Below are positions 35,026-43,867 of a stretch of DNA of 64,000 bases, one piece after another. Source of the DNA: Bradyrhizobium huanghuaihaiense (GTDB lineage Bacteria > Pseudomonadota > Alphaproteobacteria > Rhizobiales > Xanthobacteraceae); NCBI RefSeq assembly GCF_007830635.1, contig NZ_VLLA01000004.1, forward strand, positions 372,001 to 436,000, read 5' to 3'. Positions within the stretch are counted from its first letter, which is position 1; every line of letters begins with the position of its first letter. Made by a program: the position numbers and the translations under genes. The notes under the pieces were generated by a model. That model was not told where the DNA came from and made no database searches. It saw nothing but the letters and a program-made list of their open reading frames with translations.

Positions 35026-35442
35026 TTAGGCTATCTCGGCCACGGATATTGTCACGCCGAACCGCCGCTCGAACTCGGCGAGATCGACGACGCCGCGGCG
35101 GTGGGTGCCGTCGCCGATCTTGCGGTCGCCGTCCCAGGCCTCGACCTCGAACAAGATGCTCCTGACTTCGATCGCGACGACCCGTGCCGTCGCCCGCACC
35201 GTGCGGCCGACCGGCGTTGCCGCCAGATGGCGGATATTGACCATCATTCCGACGCTGACATGGCCTGCAGGCAGGAATGGCTGAACCGCCGATCCCGCGG
35301 CCATCTCCATGTGCAGGATCATCATCGGCGTGCCGTAGACTTCAGGCATGCCCGGCACCGCATGGCCAACCGTCATCTCGCGCGTGACGGTCACCAGTTT
35401 TTCCGCTGTCGTGCCGAGGGTCACCTTCTCAAGCGGATTCAT
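35026..35442 (-). CDS. FlK-like hot-dog thioesterase
   Basis: 138 residues. Thr38, Glu46 and His72 lie at the same spacing (8 and 26) as the Thr42-Glu50-His76 triad of the fluoroacetyl-CoA thioesterase FlK. RHLAATPVG, FEVEAWDGDRKIGDGTHRR and VVDLAEFERRF fit the same small acyl-CoA thioesterase group. Its start overlaps the end of the RND permease gene by 14 bases, so it is the last gene of the efflux operon. The natural acyl-CoA is unknown; a role in detoxifying an acyl-CoA derived from an exported compound is speculation. Confidence 0.85.
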   Translation of the reverse strand: MNPLEKVTLGTTAEKLVTVTREMTVGHAVPGMPEVYGTPMMILHMEMAAGSAVQPFLPAGHVSVGMMVNIRHLAATPVGRTVRATARVVAIEVRSILFEVEAWDGDRKIGDGTHRRGVVDLAEFERRFGVTISVAEIA

Positions 35443-38400
35443 GGCTCATTCCCGTCTCTGCCTCGGTCTTGGATGGGGTGGATGTTTCGGACCGCGGCTT
35501 ACGCCCGGTGAGCCGGTTGCTGAGCCGGTCGAGATAGAGATAGACGACCGGCGTGGTGTACAGCGTCAGGATCTGCGACAGCATCAGGCCGCCGACGATG
35601 GTATAGCCGAGCGGCTGGCGCAGCTCCGCACCGGTGCCGGAGCCGATCATCAGCGGCACGCCGCCAAGCAGCGCCGCCATCGTAGTCATCAGGATCGGCC
35701 GGAAGCGAAGCGTGCAGGCCTGGTAGATCGCCTCCTCGGGGCTCAGCCCATTCTGGCGTTCCACCTCGAGGGCGAAGTCGACCAGCATGATGCCGTTCTT
35801 CTTCACGATGCCGATCAGGAGGATGATGCCGATGATCGCGATGACGCTGAGATCCATGTGGACCGCGAGCAGCAGCAACAGCGCGCCGATGCCGGCCGAC
35901 GGCAGCGTCGACAGGATCGTAATGGGGTGGATCAGGCTCTCATAGAGCACACCAAGGATGATGTAGATCACGATCAGCGCCGCCCCGATCAGGAGCGGCG
36001 TGCCCGACAGGGAGGACTGGAACGCCTGGGCGTTGCCCTGGAACGAGGTCGACAGCGAGGCGGGCTTGCCGGTGTCCTTCTCGATCTTCTGGATCGCCGT
36101 CACCGCATCGCCCAGCGCGACGCCCGGCTTCAGGTTGAACGAGATCGTCACCGAGGGAAACAGGCTCTGGTGATTGATCAGGATCGGCGCGGGCTTGATG
36201 ACGCTGTGGACCAGCGTGCTGAGCGGGACCTGCTGGCCGGAGGCCGAGTTCAGATAGATGTCCTTGAGCGCTTCGGGCCCGTACTGGAAGCGTGGATCGA
36301 CCTCCATCACGACATGGTACTGGTTCAGCGAGGTGAACATGGTCGAGACGATGCGCTGGCCAAAGGCGTCGTCGAGCGCGTTGTCGATCGTCGTGGGCAG
36401 GATGCCGAAGCTGGAGGCGACCTCGCGATCGACGGTGACCTCCAGCCGCGGACCGGCATTGGCCTGATCGCTCGCGACATCGGTGATGGCGTCGAGGGCG
36501 CGAAGCTTCTCCAGGAAGATCGCCGACCAGTGGGTGAGCTCGTTGGAATCGGCATCCGTCAGCGTGTACTGGTACTGCGTCTTCGACAGGCGGGCGCCGA
36601 TGGTGATGTCCTGCGCGGCCTGCATGTAGAGCCTGATGCCCTGGATGTGGGCGAGCCGAGGGCCCAGGCGGTTGATGATTTGGTCGGCGCTGGCCTTGCG
36701 CTCGGGCTTCGGCTTCAGGACGATGAAGATGCGGCCCTGGTTGAGCGTCGCCGTCGGGCCGCCGGGGCCGATATAGCTTGCCACCGATTGAATTGCCGGA
36801 TCCTTCAGGAGGATGTTGACGATCGCCTGCTGGCGTTCGGACATCGCGGGGAAGGAGATGTCCTGGGCGGCCTCGGTGATGCCGACGATCTGTCCGGTGT
36901 CCTGCTGCGGGAAGAAACCCTTCGGAATGATCACGTAGAGATAGCCGGTCAGCGCGATGGTGGAGAGCATCACGAGCAGCGTGACGAAGCGATGGCGCAG
37001 CACGACGCGCAAGCCCCGCGCGTAGAGCGCGAGCAGCGCATCGAAGCCGCGTTCGAACAGCAGATAGATCCGGCCGTGCTTCTTTCGCGATTCGTCCTTC
37101 AAAAGACGCGCACACATCATCGGTGTCAGGGTGAGCGAGATGACGAGCGAGAGCAGCAGCGAGGCGGTGATGGTGACGGCGAATTCCTGGAACAGCTTGC
37201 CGACATAGCCGCCCATCAGGAACAGCGGGATGAACACCGCGATCAGCGACAGCGTGATCGAGACGATCGTGAAGCCGATCTCGGCGGAGCCCTTGAGCGC
37301 TGCCTCCAGCGGCGTCATGCCCTGCTCGAGATGGCGCACGATGTTCTCGATGACCACGACGGCATCGTCCACCACGAAGCCGACCGCGATCGACAAGGCC
37401 ATCAGCGAGAGGTTGTCGAGACTGTAGCCGAGCACATAGAGGACCGCGAACGTCCCGATCAGCGCCAGCGGCACCGTGATCGCCGGGATGACGGTGGCCC
37501 AGAAATTCCGCAGGAACAGGAAGATGACCATCACCACCAGGGCGACCGTGAGCATCAGCGTGAACTGAACGTCGGAGACCGCGGCGCGGATGGTGGCGGT
37601 GCGATCGGCCGCGATCGTCACCTTGATCGCCGGCGGAACGGAGGCCTGCAGCTGCGGCAGCAGCTTCTTGATGCGGTCGACCGTCTCGATGACGTTGGCG
37701 CCGGGAACGCGCTGGACGGCGAGGATGATGGCGGGATCCTTGCCGTACCAGCCGGCCAGGAGGTCGTTTTCGGGCGCCTCGATCGCCGTGCCGACGTCGC
37801 GGATCCGCACCGGCGAGCCGTTGCGATAGGCGATGATGAGGTCTTCGTAGGCGGAAGGCTTCAGCAGCTGGTCGTTGGTGTTCAGCGTGTAGGTGACACG
37901 CGGGCTGTTGAGCGTGCCCTTGGGCAGGTCGACATTGGCGCCGGCGATGACGCTGCGGACGTCTTCGAGGCCGATGCCGCGGGCGGCGAGCGCCTGCGGA
38001 TTGACGCGAACGCGGATCGCGGGCTTCTGCTGGCCGCCGATGCCGACGAGGCCGACGCCGGGGACCTGCGAGATCTTCGGCAGCAGGATGTTTTCGGCAT
38101 AGGCGTCCACCGTCGTCAGCGGCAGCGAGTCCGACGTCAGCGCGATCAGCATGATCGGCGTCTCCGCCGGATTCACCTTCCTGATCGTCGGCGGGTAGGG
38201 GATGTTCGGTGGCAGGAAGGGGCTGGCGGCGTTGATCGCGGCCAGCACGTCCACCGCCGCGCTGTCCACGGTGCGCGACAGCTCGAACTGCACCGTGAGC
38301 TGGGCGACGCCGAGCGCACTGGACGAGGTGAGCTGCGTGATGCCCGGAATCTGGCTGAGCTGCTGCTCGAGCGGCGTTGCGAGGGACGAGGCGATGGTGC

Positions 38401-38569
38401 CGGGATCGGCGCCGGGCAATTGCGCCGAGATCTGGATCGTCGGGTAATTGACGTTCGGCAGCGCTCCGACCGGCAGCAGCGGATAGGCCGCAAGGCCGAG
38501 CAGCAGCAGGCCGGCCATCAGCAACGCGGTTGCAATCGGTCGCAGGATGAAGAGCGCGGAGAGGTTCAT
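35429..38569 (-). CDS. RND efflux permease (MdtB/MdtC-like)
   Basis: 1046 residues from ATG 38569. The N-terminus NLSALFILRPIATALLMAGL and PLLPVGALPNVNYPTIQI are typical of the MdtB/MdtC branch. TM4 has LSIAVGFVVDDAVVVIENI with paired Asp residues. The late block GIILLIGIVKKNGIMLVDFA also fits. The start overlaps the adaptor stop (ATGA). Only one permease is present, whereas enterobacterial Mdt systems use two. The frame is open upstream of the start but belongs to a different frame of the adaptor gene. Confidence 0.95.
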   Translation of the reverse strand: MNLSALFILRPIATALLMAGLLLLGLAAYPLLPVGALPNVNYPTIQISAQLPGADPGTIASSLATPLEQQLSQIPGITQLTSSSALGVAQLTVQFELSRTVDSAAVDVLAAINAASPFLPPNIPYPPTIRKVNPAETPIMLIALTSDSLPLTTVDAYAENILLPKISQVPGVGLVGIGGQQKPAIRVRVNPQALAARGIGLEDVRSVIAGANVDLPKGTLNSPRVTYTLNTNDQLLKPSAYEDLIIAYRNGSPVRIRDVGTAIEAPENDLLAGWYGKDPAIILAVQRVPGANVIETVDRIKKLLPQLQASVPPAIKVTIAADRTATIRAAVSDVQFTLMLTVALVVMVIFLFLRNFWATVIPAITVPLALIGTFAVLYVLGYSLDNLSLMALSIAVGFVVDDAVVVIENIVRHLEQGMTPLEAALKGSAEIGFTIVSITLSLIAVFIPLFLMGGYVGKLFQEFAVTITASLLLSLVISLTLTPMMCARLLKDESRKKHGRIYLLFERGFDALLALYARGLRVVLRHRFVTLLVMLSTIALTGYLYVIIPKGFFPQQDTGQIVGITEAAQDISFPAMSERQQAIVNILLKDPAIQSVASYIGPGGPTATLNQGRIFIVLKPKPERKASADQIINRLGPRLAHIQGIRLYMQAAQDITIGARLSKTQYQYTLTDADSNELTHWSAIFLEKLRALDAITDVASDQANAGPRLEVTVDREVASSFGILPTTIDNALDDAFGQRIVSTMFTSLNQYHVVMEVDPRFQYGPEALKDIYLNSASGQQVPLSTLVHSVIKPAPILINHQSLFPSVTISFNLKPGVALGDAVTAIQKIEKDTGKPASLSTSFQGNAQAFQSSLSGTPLLIGAALIVIYIILGVLYESLIHPITILSTLPSAGIGALLLLLAVHMDLSVIAIIGIILLIGIVKKNGIMLVDFALEVERQNGLSPEEAIYQACTLRFRPILMTTMAALLGGVPLMIGSGTGAELRQPLGYTIVGGLMLSQILTLYTTPVVYLYLDRLSNRLTGRKPRSETSTPSKTEAETGMSHESA

Positions 38570-39738
38570 GGAAGCGCGTCCTGCACGGCGCTCTGCAGGT
38601 CGGCTTCGCGCGCAGCCTTGCCATGCAACTCCCGGACGCGGCTGCCTTCCGTCAGCCGATACTGGCCGTCGACCACGACGACGTCGCCCGACTTCAGCCC
38701 CTGGTCGATCAGCGCCTGGCCGTCGCTGATCTGCGCGACGTGGACGGGACGCAAGGCCGCGGTCTGGTCGGGAGATACGACATAGACATAGCTGCCGTTC
38801 GGGCCCTGCTGCACGGCCGAGCCGGCGACAGTGAGCGCGTTCTTCTGAACCTCGAGCAGCAGGCGCGCGTTCACCAGCTGGCCCGGCCACAGCCGATGCT
38901 CGTGGTTCGGAAACACCGCCTTGAGCTGGACGGTGCCGGTCGTGCCCGCGATCTCGTTGTTGACCAGCAGCAGCGTGCCCTCGTCGAGCTTCATCTTGTT
39001 GTCCTGGCTGTAGGCGATGACCTTCAGCTCTCCTTTTGCGGCGTGCTGCTGGATCACGGGCAGATCGGTCTGCGGCAGGGTGAACAGCAGCGAGATCGGC
39101 TCGATCTGCGTGACGACGACGAGACCGTTGGGATCGGTCGGATGAATGACGTTGCCTACGTCGATCTGGCGAACCCCGGTGATGCCTGGAATCGCCGATG
39201 TCAGGCGCGTGTAGCTGAGCTGGACGTTGGCCTCGTCGATCTGGGCCTGGTCCGCCTTCACGGCGGCCTTGAGCTGCGCCACCTGCGCCGTCTGCGTCTC
39301 GATCAGTTGCGGGGTCGCATAGCCCTTGTCGCCGAGCTGGTTGTAGCGTGCGAGATTGGCCTCGGCATTGGCAAGCTGCGCCTGGTCCCTATCGCGATTG
39401 GCGGTCAGCTGCTCGATCTGTGCTTCGTAGGGGCGCGGATCGATCTGCGCGAGCAGATCGCCGGTCTTGACCGTCTGTCCCTCGGTGAAGGCGATCTTGA
39501 CGATCTGCCCCTGAATCTGGCTGCGCACGACGTCGGTGTTGTAGGCGATCACCGTGCCGATGCCGCGCAGATAGATCGGGACGTCCTTGCCGGAGACGGT
39601 GGCGGCGACGACTGGCACGGCGGTGGGCACCGGCGCGGCCGCGACGGCCGGCTTCTTGTCGCTGGCGAAGAACCAGAGGCCTCCGCCAATCAGGATCGCG
39701 GCGAGAGCGACGAGTGCAAGGGTGAGGTTCCGCTTCAC
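38566..39738 (-). CDS. RND periplasmic adaptor (MdtA-like)
   Basis: 390 residues from GTG 39738, chosen because AAGGA lies 8 bases upstream and the chain then begins with the membrane anchor VKRNLTLALVALAAILIGGG. Lipoyl halves (IAFTEGQTVKTGDLLAQIDP; QLSYTRLTSAIPGITGVRQI, each shown within limits) flank a coiled-coil hairpin, followed by barrel domains. It bridges the MdtB/C-like permease to an outer-membrane channel encoded elsewhere. It is 20 bases after the small exported-protein gene. Confidence 0.94.
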   Translation of the reverse strand: MKRNLTLALVALAAILIGGGLWFFASDKKPAVAAAPVPTAVPVVAATVSGKDVPIYLRGIGTVIAYNTDVVRSQIQGQIVKIAFTEGQTVKTGDLLAQIDPRPYEAQIEQLTANRDRDQAQLANAEANLARYNQLGDKGYATPQLIETQTAQVAQLKAAVKADQAQIDEANVQLSYTRLTSAIPGITGVRQIDVGNVIHPTDPNGLVVVTQIEPISLLFTLPQTDLPVIQQHAAKGELKVIAYSQDNKMKLDEGTLLLVNNEIAGTTGTVQLKAVFPNHEHRLWPGQLVNARLLLEVQKNALTVAGSAVQQGPNGSYVYVVSPDQTAALRPVHVAQISDGQALIDQGLKSGDVVVVDGQYRLTEGSRVRELHGKAAREADLQSAVQDALP

Positions 39739-39758
39739 GGTGATGGTCCTTGTTGATC

Positions 39759-40286
39759 TCAGGGATTGCCGGAGCTGTTGCCTGACGTCGTGCCGCCCAT
39801 GGACGTGGGGCCGGGCACCGGCACGGGCGGACTGATTCCGGCACCACCGAGCTCGGTGGACCCGAGCGGAATCCCGACGCGTCCGATCGTCGATGTCTGG
39901 GGAGGCAGGGCCGACGGCGTCGTCGTGCCGCTCTGGCACGCGAGCGACGAGCTTCCCGAGAGCCCGCCGCCGTCGAACAGGGCGCCTGACGATCCGGCAT
40001 TGCCCGATGGCGCGCAGTTCGTCATGCCCAACGAAGGATTGATCGGGGATATGCCGGGCGTTGCGATTTCGGTCGAGCCGAGTGGAATGCCTTCAGGCCG
40101 CGTCGCGCCGAGGTTGAGCGGCGAGGTCGCGGACATGCCGACGGGGGGCGGCGTCGTCGGCAGCGTCATTTGCGCATCTGCCGCAGCCGGCATCAGCCAT
40201 ATCAGGCCAGTTGCGAGCGCCGCGCGCAGTTGCATCGATGCGAGCCGGCGGCATCCGAACCTGTTCGATGAGGGCTGTTCTCGCAT
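39759..40286 (-). CDS. Low-complexity exported protein of the second RND operon
   Basis: 175 residues from ATG 40286 (GGAG six bases upstream); ATG 40235 is an alternative giving a shorter signal peptide. Cleavage is likely after AAADA. The mature chain is rich in Gly, Ser, Pro and Thr, with an internal repeat: GIPLGSTEIATPGISPINPS and GIPLGSTELGGAGISPPVPV. It contains TSPLNLG, reminiscent of TSPLN in the 7419-8120 protein. No domain recognised. Its position at the head of adaptor and permease genes suggests a pump-associated envelope role. Confidence 0.72.
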   Translation of the reverse strand: MREQPSSNRFGCRRLASMQLRAALATGLIWLMPAAADAQMTLPTTPPPVGMSATSPLNLGATRPEGIPLGSTEIATPGISPINPSLGMTNCAPSGNAGSSGALFDGGGLSGSSSLACQSGTTTPSALPPQTSTIGRVGIPLGSTELGGAGISPPVPVPGPTSMGGTTSGNSSGNP

Positions 40287-40397
40287 AGGCTGCTCCGGAG
40301 TCTTTCATTTGCGCGGGACGATAGGGAGCGGCCGGCGACCCGGTATTTCCTGAAAGCACGTCCCGCTGTCTCACCGCACGATCGGGAAGCATCTCCC

Positions 40398-40757
40398 TCA
40401 TCGTGACTGCTTCTGCAGCAGCAGCGTTGCCTCGGACAGTTCCCGGCGGCACCTGGCGATGTCTCTGGAGCGGTCCGCGGCACGCGCACGATCGAGCGCA
40501 TCGAGCGCGAGCCGAAGCTGCGCTCCGCTCGCGCCCTCAGCCTCCGCCAGCGATCGCGGCGTGGGCTGATGACTGCGCAGCGCACTGAGGCTCTCCGGGC
40601 CCCAGCCATGCGCGCCGGCAGTCTTCTCGATGGCGGCGTCCAGCTTTGCCTGGACATGTCCGATCGAAGCCTCGCAGGACGCTGCATGAACCGGAGAGGC
40701 CGCATCCACGAGGATTATCATGACAGCTGCAATCGGGATGAGTGAATTCGATGTCAT
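40398..40757 (-). CDS. Small exported helical protein, function unknown
   Basis: 119 residues from ATG 40757 (AGAGGA upstream). The signal peptide ends around SPVHA-A. The mature protein is mostly charged helix (KLDAAIEKTAGAHGWGPESL; RLALDALDRARAADRSRDIA) with two Cys. It is the first gene of a probable operon running into the second RND system (111-base gap to the next gene). Uncharacterised homologues are likely in related genera. Confidence 0.7.
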   Translation of the reverse strand: MTSNSLIPIAAVMIILVDAASPVHAASCEASIGHVQAKLDAAIEKTAGAHGWGPESLSALRSHQPTPRSLAEAEGASGAQLRLALDALDRARAADRSRDIARCRRELSEATLLLQKQSR

Positions 40758-41008
40758 TGTCGATCCTCTCGTGTCGATGGTTGAACGTCGGTCTCGAATG
40801 ACAGAACCGATGCGAGCCGTCTTTCGCTTACGAACGTCAGCCGCCCTGCACGCGCGCGAGGTCGTGCCATCAGAGAAACCGGACGTGAGCGGGATCGGCC
40901 GCGGCGGACTTGCCGGCGTGCGAAGTGGCAAGCGCCGTTGTTTGCCGAAATACGCAAGGGAGCGACGAACCTAGTGTCGCGTCATTCCAACCCCGGAGTG
41001 ATCCCGAC

Positions 41009-41791
41009 ATGAAACCCCTCAACGCTGGCCTCGCCCTCGCTGCCGCCCTCTCCCTGTTCGCGACCGTCCCGGCGCGCGCGGAACCCCCGAAGAACATCGT
41101 CCTGGTGCACGGAGCCTGGGTCGATGCGTCGGGCTGGAAGCCGGTCTACGAGATCCTGACCAAGGAAGGCTTCCGCGTGACGATGGTGCAGGAGCCCGAA
41201 ACCTCGTTCGCCGACGACGTCACCGCGGCGAAGCGGATTCTCGATCTCCAGGACGGCCCGACGCTGCTCGTCGGTCACAGCTATGGCGGCTCGATCATCA
41301 CCGAGGCCGGCGTCCATCCCAACGTCGTCGGCCTCGTCTACGTCGCCGCACACGCGCCCGACGTCGGCGAGGATGAATCGGCGCTGGGCAAGAAGACGCC
41401 GAGCGTGCTCGGCAAGACCGAGGGCGTCATCAAGGTCACGCCCGACAAGTTCACCTATCTAGATCCCGTGCAGTTCCCGAAACTGTTCGCGCCCGATCTG
41501 CCGCGCGAGCGGGCCGAGTTCGTTGCGCGCTCCCAGGTCCTGGCGGCGACCCAGGTGTTCAGCACGCCGCTGACCGCGGCTGCGTGGAAGACCAAGCCGA
41601 GCTGGGGCATCGTTGCCGGCAGCGACCAGATCATCAATCCGGATCTCGAGCGCTGGTACTACGAGCGCGCCAAGAGCCAGACCACCGTGATCCCCGGCGC
41701 CAGCCACTCCGTCTACGAGTCCCATCCGAAGGAAGTGGCTGCCATCATCACTCGCGCCGCACGCAGCATCGATCAACCGGCCACGCGCTGA
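41009..41791 (+). CDS. Exported alpha/beta hydrolase
   Basis: 260 residues from ATG 41009. Signal peptide of about 24 residues ending ARA-E. The fold is complete: oxyanion strand NIVLVHGAWVDASGW, nucleophile elbow GHSYGG with the catalytic Ser, and a late GASHSVYESHP carrying the catalytic His. It belongs to the small HNL/esterase-like group often labelled alpha/beta fold hydrolase. A periplasmic esterase of unknown substrate is the best call. It precedes the malonate operon by 99 bases but need not be part of it. Confidence 0.9.
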   Translation: MKPLNAGLALAAALSLFATVPARAEPPKNIVLVHGAWVDASGWKPVYEILTKEGFRVTMVQEPETSFADDVTAAKRILDLQDGPTLLVGHSYGGSIITEAGVHPNVVGLVYVAAHAPDVGEDESALGKKTPSVLGKTEGVIKVTPDKFTYLDPVQFPKLFAPDLPRERAEFVARSQVLAATQVFSTPLTAAAWKTKPSWGIVAGSDQIINPDLERWYYERAKSQTTVIPGASHSVYESHPKEVAAIITRAARSIDQPATR

Positions 41792-41890
41792 CGATGTGTT
41801 TTTGCCGGTCCTGACGCACGGCCGGCAGAAGGAAGGACGGCGGGAGAGACAGCACTCCCGCCGGTCCGACTGTCCCATCAGGAGGATTCC

Positions 41891-43540
41891 GTGAGCACCA
41901 ACTGGCAGAACAACCGCGCCGCGCGCGATGCGCGCATCGCGGCCGGCGCGGGGTTTGCGCGCGGCAAGGTCGTGGAGGCGAGCGACGCCACGCGCCTGCT
42001 GGAGGCCGTGATCAGGCCGGGCGACCGGGTTTGCCTCGAGGGTGACAACCAGAAGCAGGCCGATCTGCTCAGCCGCGCGCTTCTCGCTGTCGATCTCTCC
42101 AGAGTGAACGATCTGCACATGGTGCAGTCGGGCGTCGTTCTTCCCGAGCATCTGGACCTGTTCGAGCGCGGCGTCGCCAGGCGCCTCGACTATGCCTATT
42201 CCGGGCCGCAATCGGCGCGCATCGCCCGCATGCTGTTCGGCGGCAAGATCGAGCTCGGCGCGGTTCACACCTATCTCGAATTGTTCGCCCGCTATTTCAT
42301 CGACCTGACGCCGCAGGTTGCGTTGATCGCCGCCGTCAGCGCCGACCGCGAAGGCAATCTCTACACCGGCCCCAACACCGAGGACACGCCGACCGTGGTG
42401 GAGGCGACCGCCTTCAAGGACGGCATCGTGATCGCGCAGGTCAACGAGATCGTCGAGACGGTGCCGCGTGTCGACATCCCGGCGGACCGCGTCCACTTCA
42501 TCGTCAAGTCCGACAAACCGTTCTTCGTCGAGCCGCTGTTCACGCGCGATCCGGCCGCGATCACCGAGGGTCAGATCCTGACCGCGATGCTCGCGATCAA
42601 GGGCATCTATGCGCCCTATGGTGTGCAGCGGCTCAATCACGGCATCGGCTTCAGCACGGCCGCGATCGAGCTCCTGCTGCCGACTTTCGGCGAGCGGCTT
42701 GGGCTGAAGGGCAAGATCGCAACCCATTTTGCGCTGAACCCGCATCCCGCGCTGATTCCGGCGATCGAGTCCGGTTGGGTGCGGCAGATCCACTCGTTCG
42801 GCTCGGAGGTCGGCATGGATGACTACATCCGCGCCCGATCGGACGTGTATTTCACCGGTCCTGACGGCTCGCTGCGCTCCAATCGCGCCTTCTGCCAGAC
42901 CGCCGGTCTCTATGCCTGCGACATGTTCATCGGCTCCACGCTGCAGATCGATTTGCAGGGAAATTCGTCGACCGTCACCACCTCGCGCATTGCGGGCTTC
43001 GGCGGTGCGCCGAACATGGGCGCGGATGCCCGCGGGCGGCGTCATCCGAGCGAGCCCTGGCTGAAGGCGGGAGCCGAGGCCGACCCCGATGGCGCGGCCC
43101 TGATGCGCCGCGGCCGCAAGCTGGTCGTGCAGATCGGCGAGACGTTCGGCGACAAGAACGTGCCGCTGTTCGTCGAGAAGCTCGACGCCATCGAGCTCGC
43201 GGAGAAGCTGAATCTCGAGCTCGCGCCGATCATGATCTATGGCGATGACGTCACGCACATCGTCACCGAGGAGGGCGTGGCCAACCTCCTGCTGTGCCGC
43301 ACCGCGCAGGAGCGCGAGCAGGCCATCCGCGGTGTTGCCGGCTACACCGATGTCGGCCGCCGGCGGGATCACGGCATGGTCGCGCAATTGCGCGAGCGCG
43401 GAGTGATCCGACGGCCGGAAGACCTCGGCATCAATCCGCTCGATGCGGATCGCAGCCTGCTGGCGGCGCGCTCGATCAAGGATCTCGTGCGCTGGTCGGG
43501 CGGCCTCTACGCGCCGCCGTCGAAATTCAGGAACTGGTGA
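41891..43540 (+). CDS. mdcA: Malonate decarboxylase alpha subunit (malonyl-S-ACP:acetate transferase)
   Basis: 549 residues from GTG 41891, with AGGAGGA upstream. MdcA exchanges the acetyl group on the carrier protein for malonyl. The family is recognisable over full length, for example GDRVCLEGDNQKQADLLSRA, YSGPQSARIARMLFGGKIEL, NRAFCQTAGLYACDMFIGST and GFGGAPNMGADARGRRHPS. It is the first gene of an eight-gene operon whose members overlap or are a few bases apart. Confidence 0.96.
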   Translation: MSTNWQNNRAARDARIAAGAGFARGKVVEASDATRLLEAVIRPGDRVCLEGDNQKQADLLSRALLAVDLSRVNDLHMVQSGVVLPEHLDLFERGVARRLDYAYSGPQSARIARMLFGGKIELGAVHTYLELFARYFIDLTPQVALIAAVSADREGNLYTGPNTEDTPTVVEATAFKDGIVIAQVNEIVETVPRVDIPADRVHFIVKSDKPFFVEPLFTRDPAAITEGQILTAMLAIKGIYAPYGVQRLNHGIGFSTAAIELLLPTFGERLGLKGKIATHFALNPHPALIPAIESGWVRQIHSFGSEVGMDDYIRARSDVYFTGPDGSLRSNRAFCQTAGLYACDMFIGSTLQIDLQGNSSTVTTSRIAGFGGAPNMGADARGRRHPSEPWLKAGAEADPDGAALMRRGRKLVVQIGETFGDKNVPLFVEKLDAIELAEKLNLELAPIMIYGDDVTHIVTEEGVANLLLCRTAQEREQAIRGVAGYTDVGRRRDHGMVAQLRERGVIRRPEDLGINPLDADRSLLAARSIKDLVRWSGGLYAPPSKFRNW

Positions 43541-43549
43541 GGACGGGCC

Positions 43550-43867
43550 ATGGAAGATCTCAGGTTTCAGCACAGGGTCCGCGCACGGGCCGGCGGCATC
43601 AGGAAGAGCGCGATCGTCGGCGTGGTCGCTTCGGGAAATCTCGAAGTGCTGGTGGAGCGCGTCCTGCCCGATACGGAATGCGCCCTCGACATCAAGACCG
43701 CGGCCATCGGCTTCGGAGAAGTGTGGACCGCCGTGATCGGCGATTTCGTCGAGCGCTATTCGCCCGGCGGCTTAAGATTCTCGATCAACGACGGCGGCGC
43801 GCGCCCCGATACGGTCTCGCTTCGGCTGGCGCAGGCAGTGCGATTGATCGCGGAGAACGGCCAATGA
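43550..43867 (+). CDS. mdcC: Malonate decarboxylase acyl-carrier subunit (delta)
   Basis: 105 residues. It carries the 2'-(5''-phosphoribosyl)-3'-dephospho-CoA prosthetic group, to which acetyl and malonyl are bound. Ser28 in VVASGNLEVLVE is the expected attachment site. The later DIKTAAIGFGEVWTAVIGDF and RFSINDGGARPDTVSLRLAQ match MdcC. Its stop overlaps the mdcD start (ATGA). Confidence 0.94.
   Translation: MEDLRFQHRVRARAGGIRKSAIVGVVASGNLEVLVERVLPDTECALDIKTAAIGFGEVWTAVIGDFVERYSPGGLRFSINDGGARPDTVSLRLAQAVRLIAENGQ

Noticed and set aside
35348..38785. 1145-codon open frame on the plus strand opposite the second RND permease
   Set aside because: It is antisense to a full-length RND gene with all family motifs. 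Its product is Arg/Asp/His-rich without any fold, a usual shadow of GC-biased codons.
41459..43573. 704-codon minus-strand frame opposite mdcA and the hydrolase
   Set aside because: Antisense shadow crossing two recognised genes; no ribosome site or domain.
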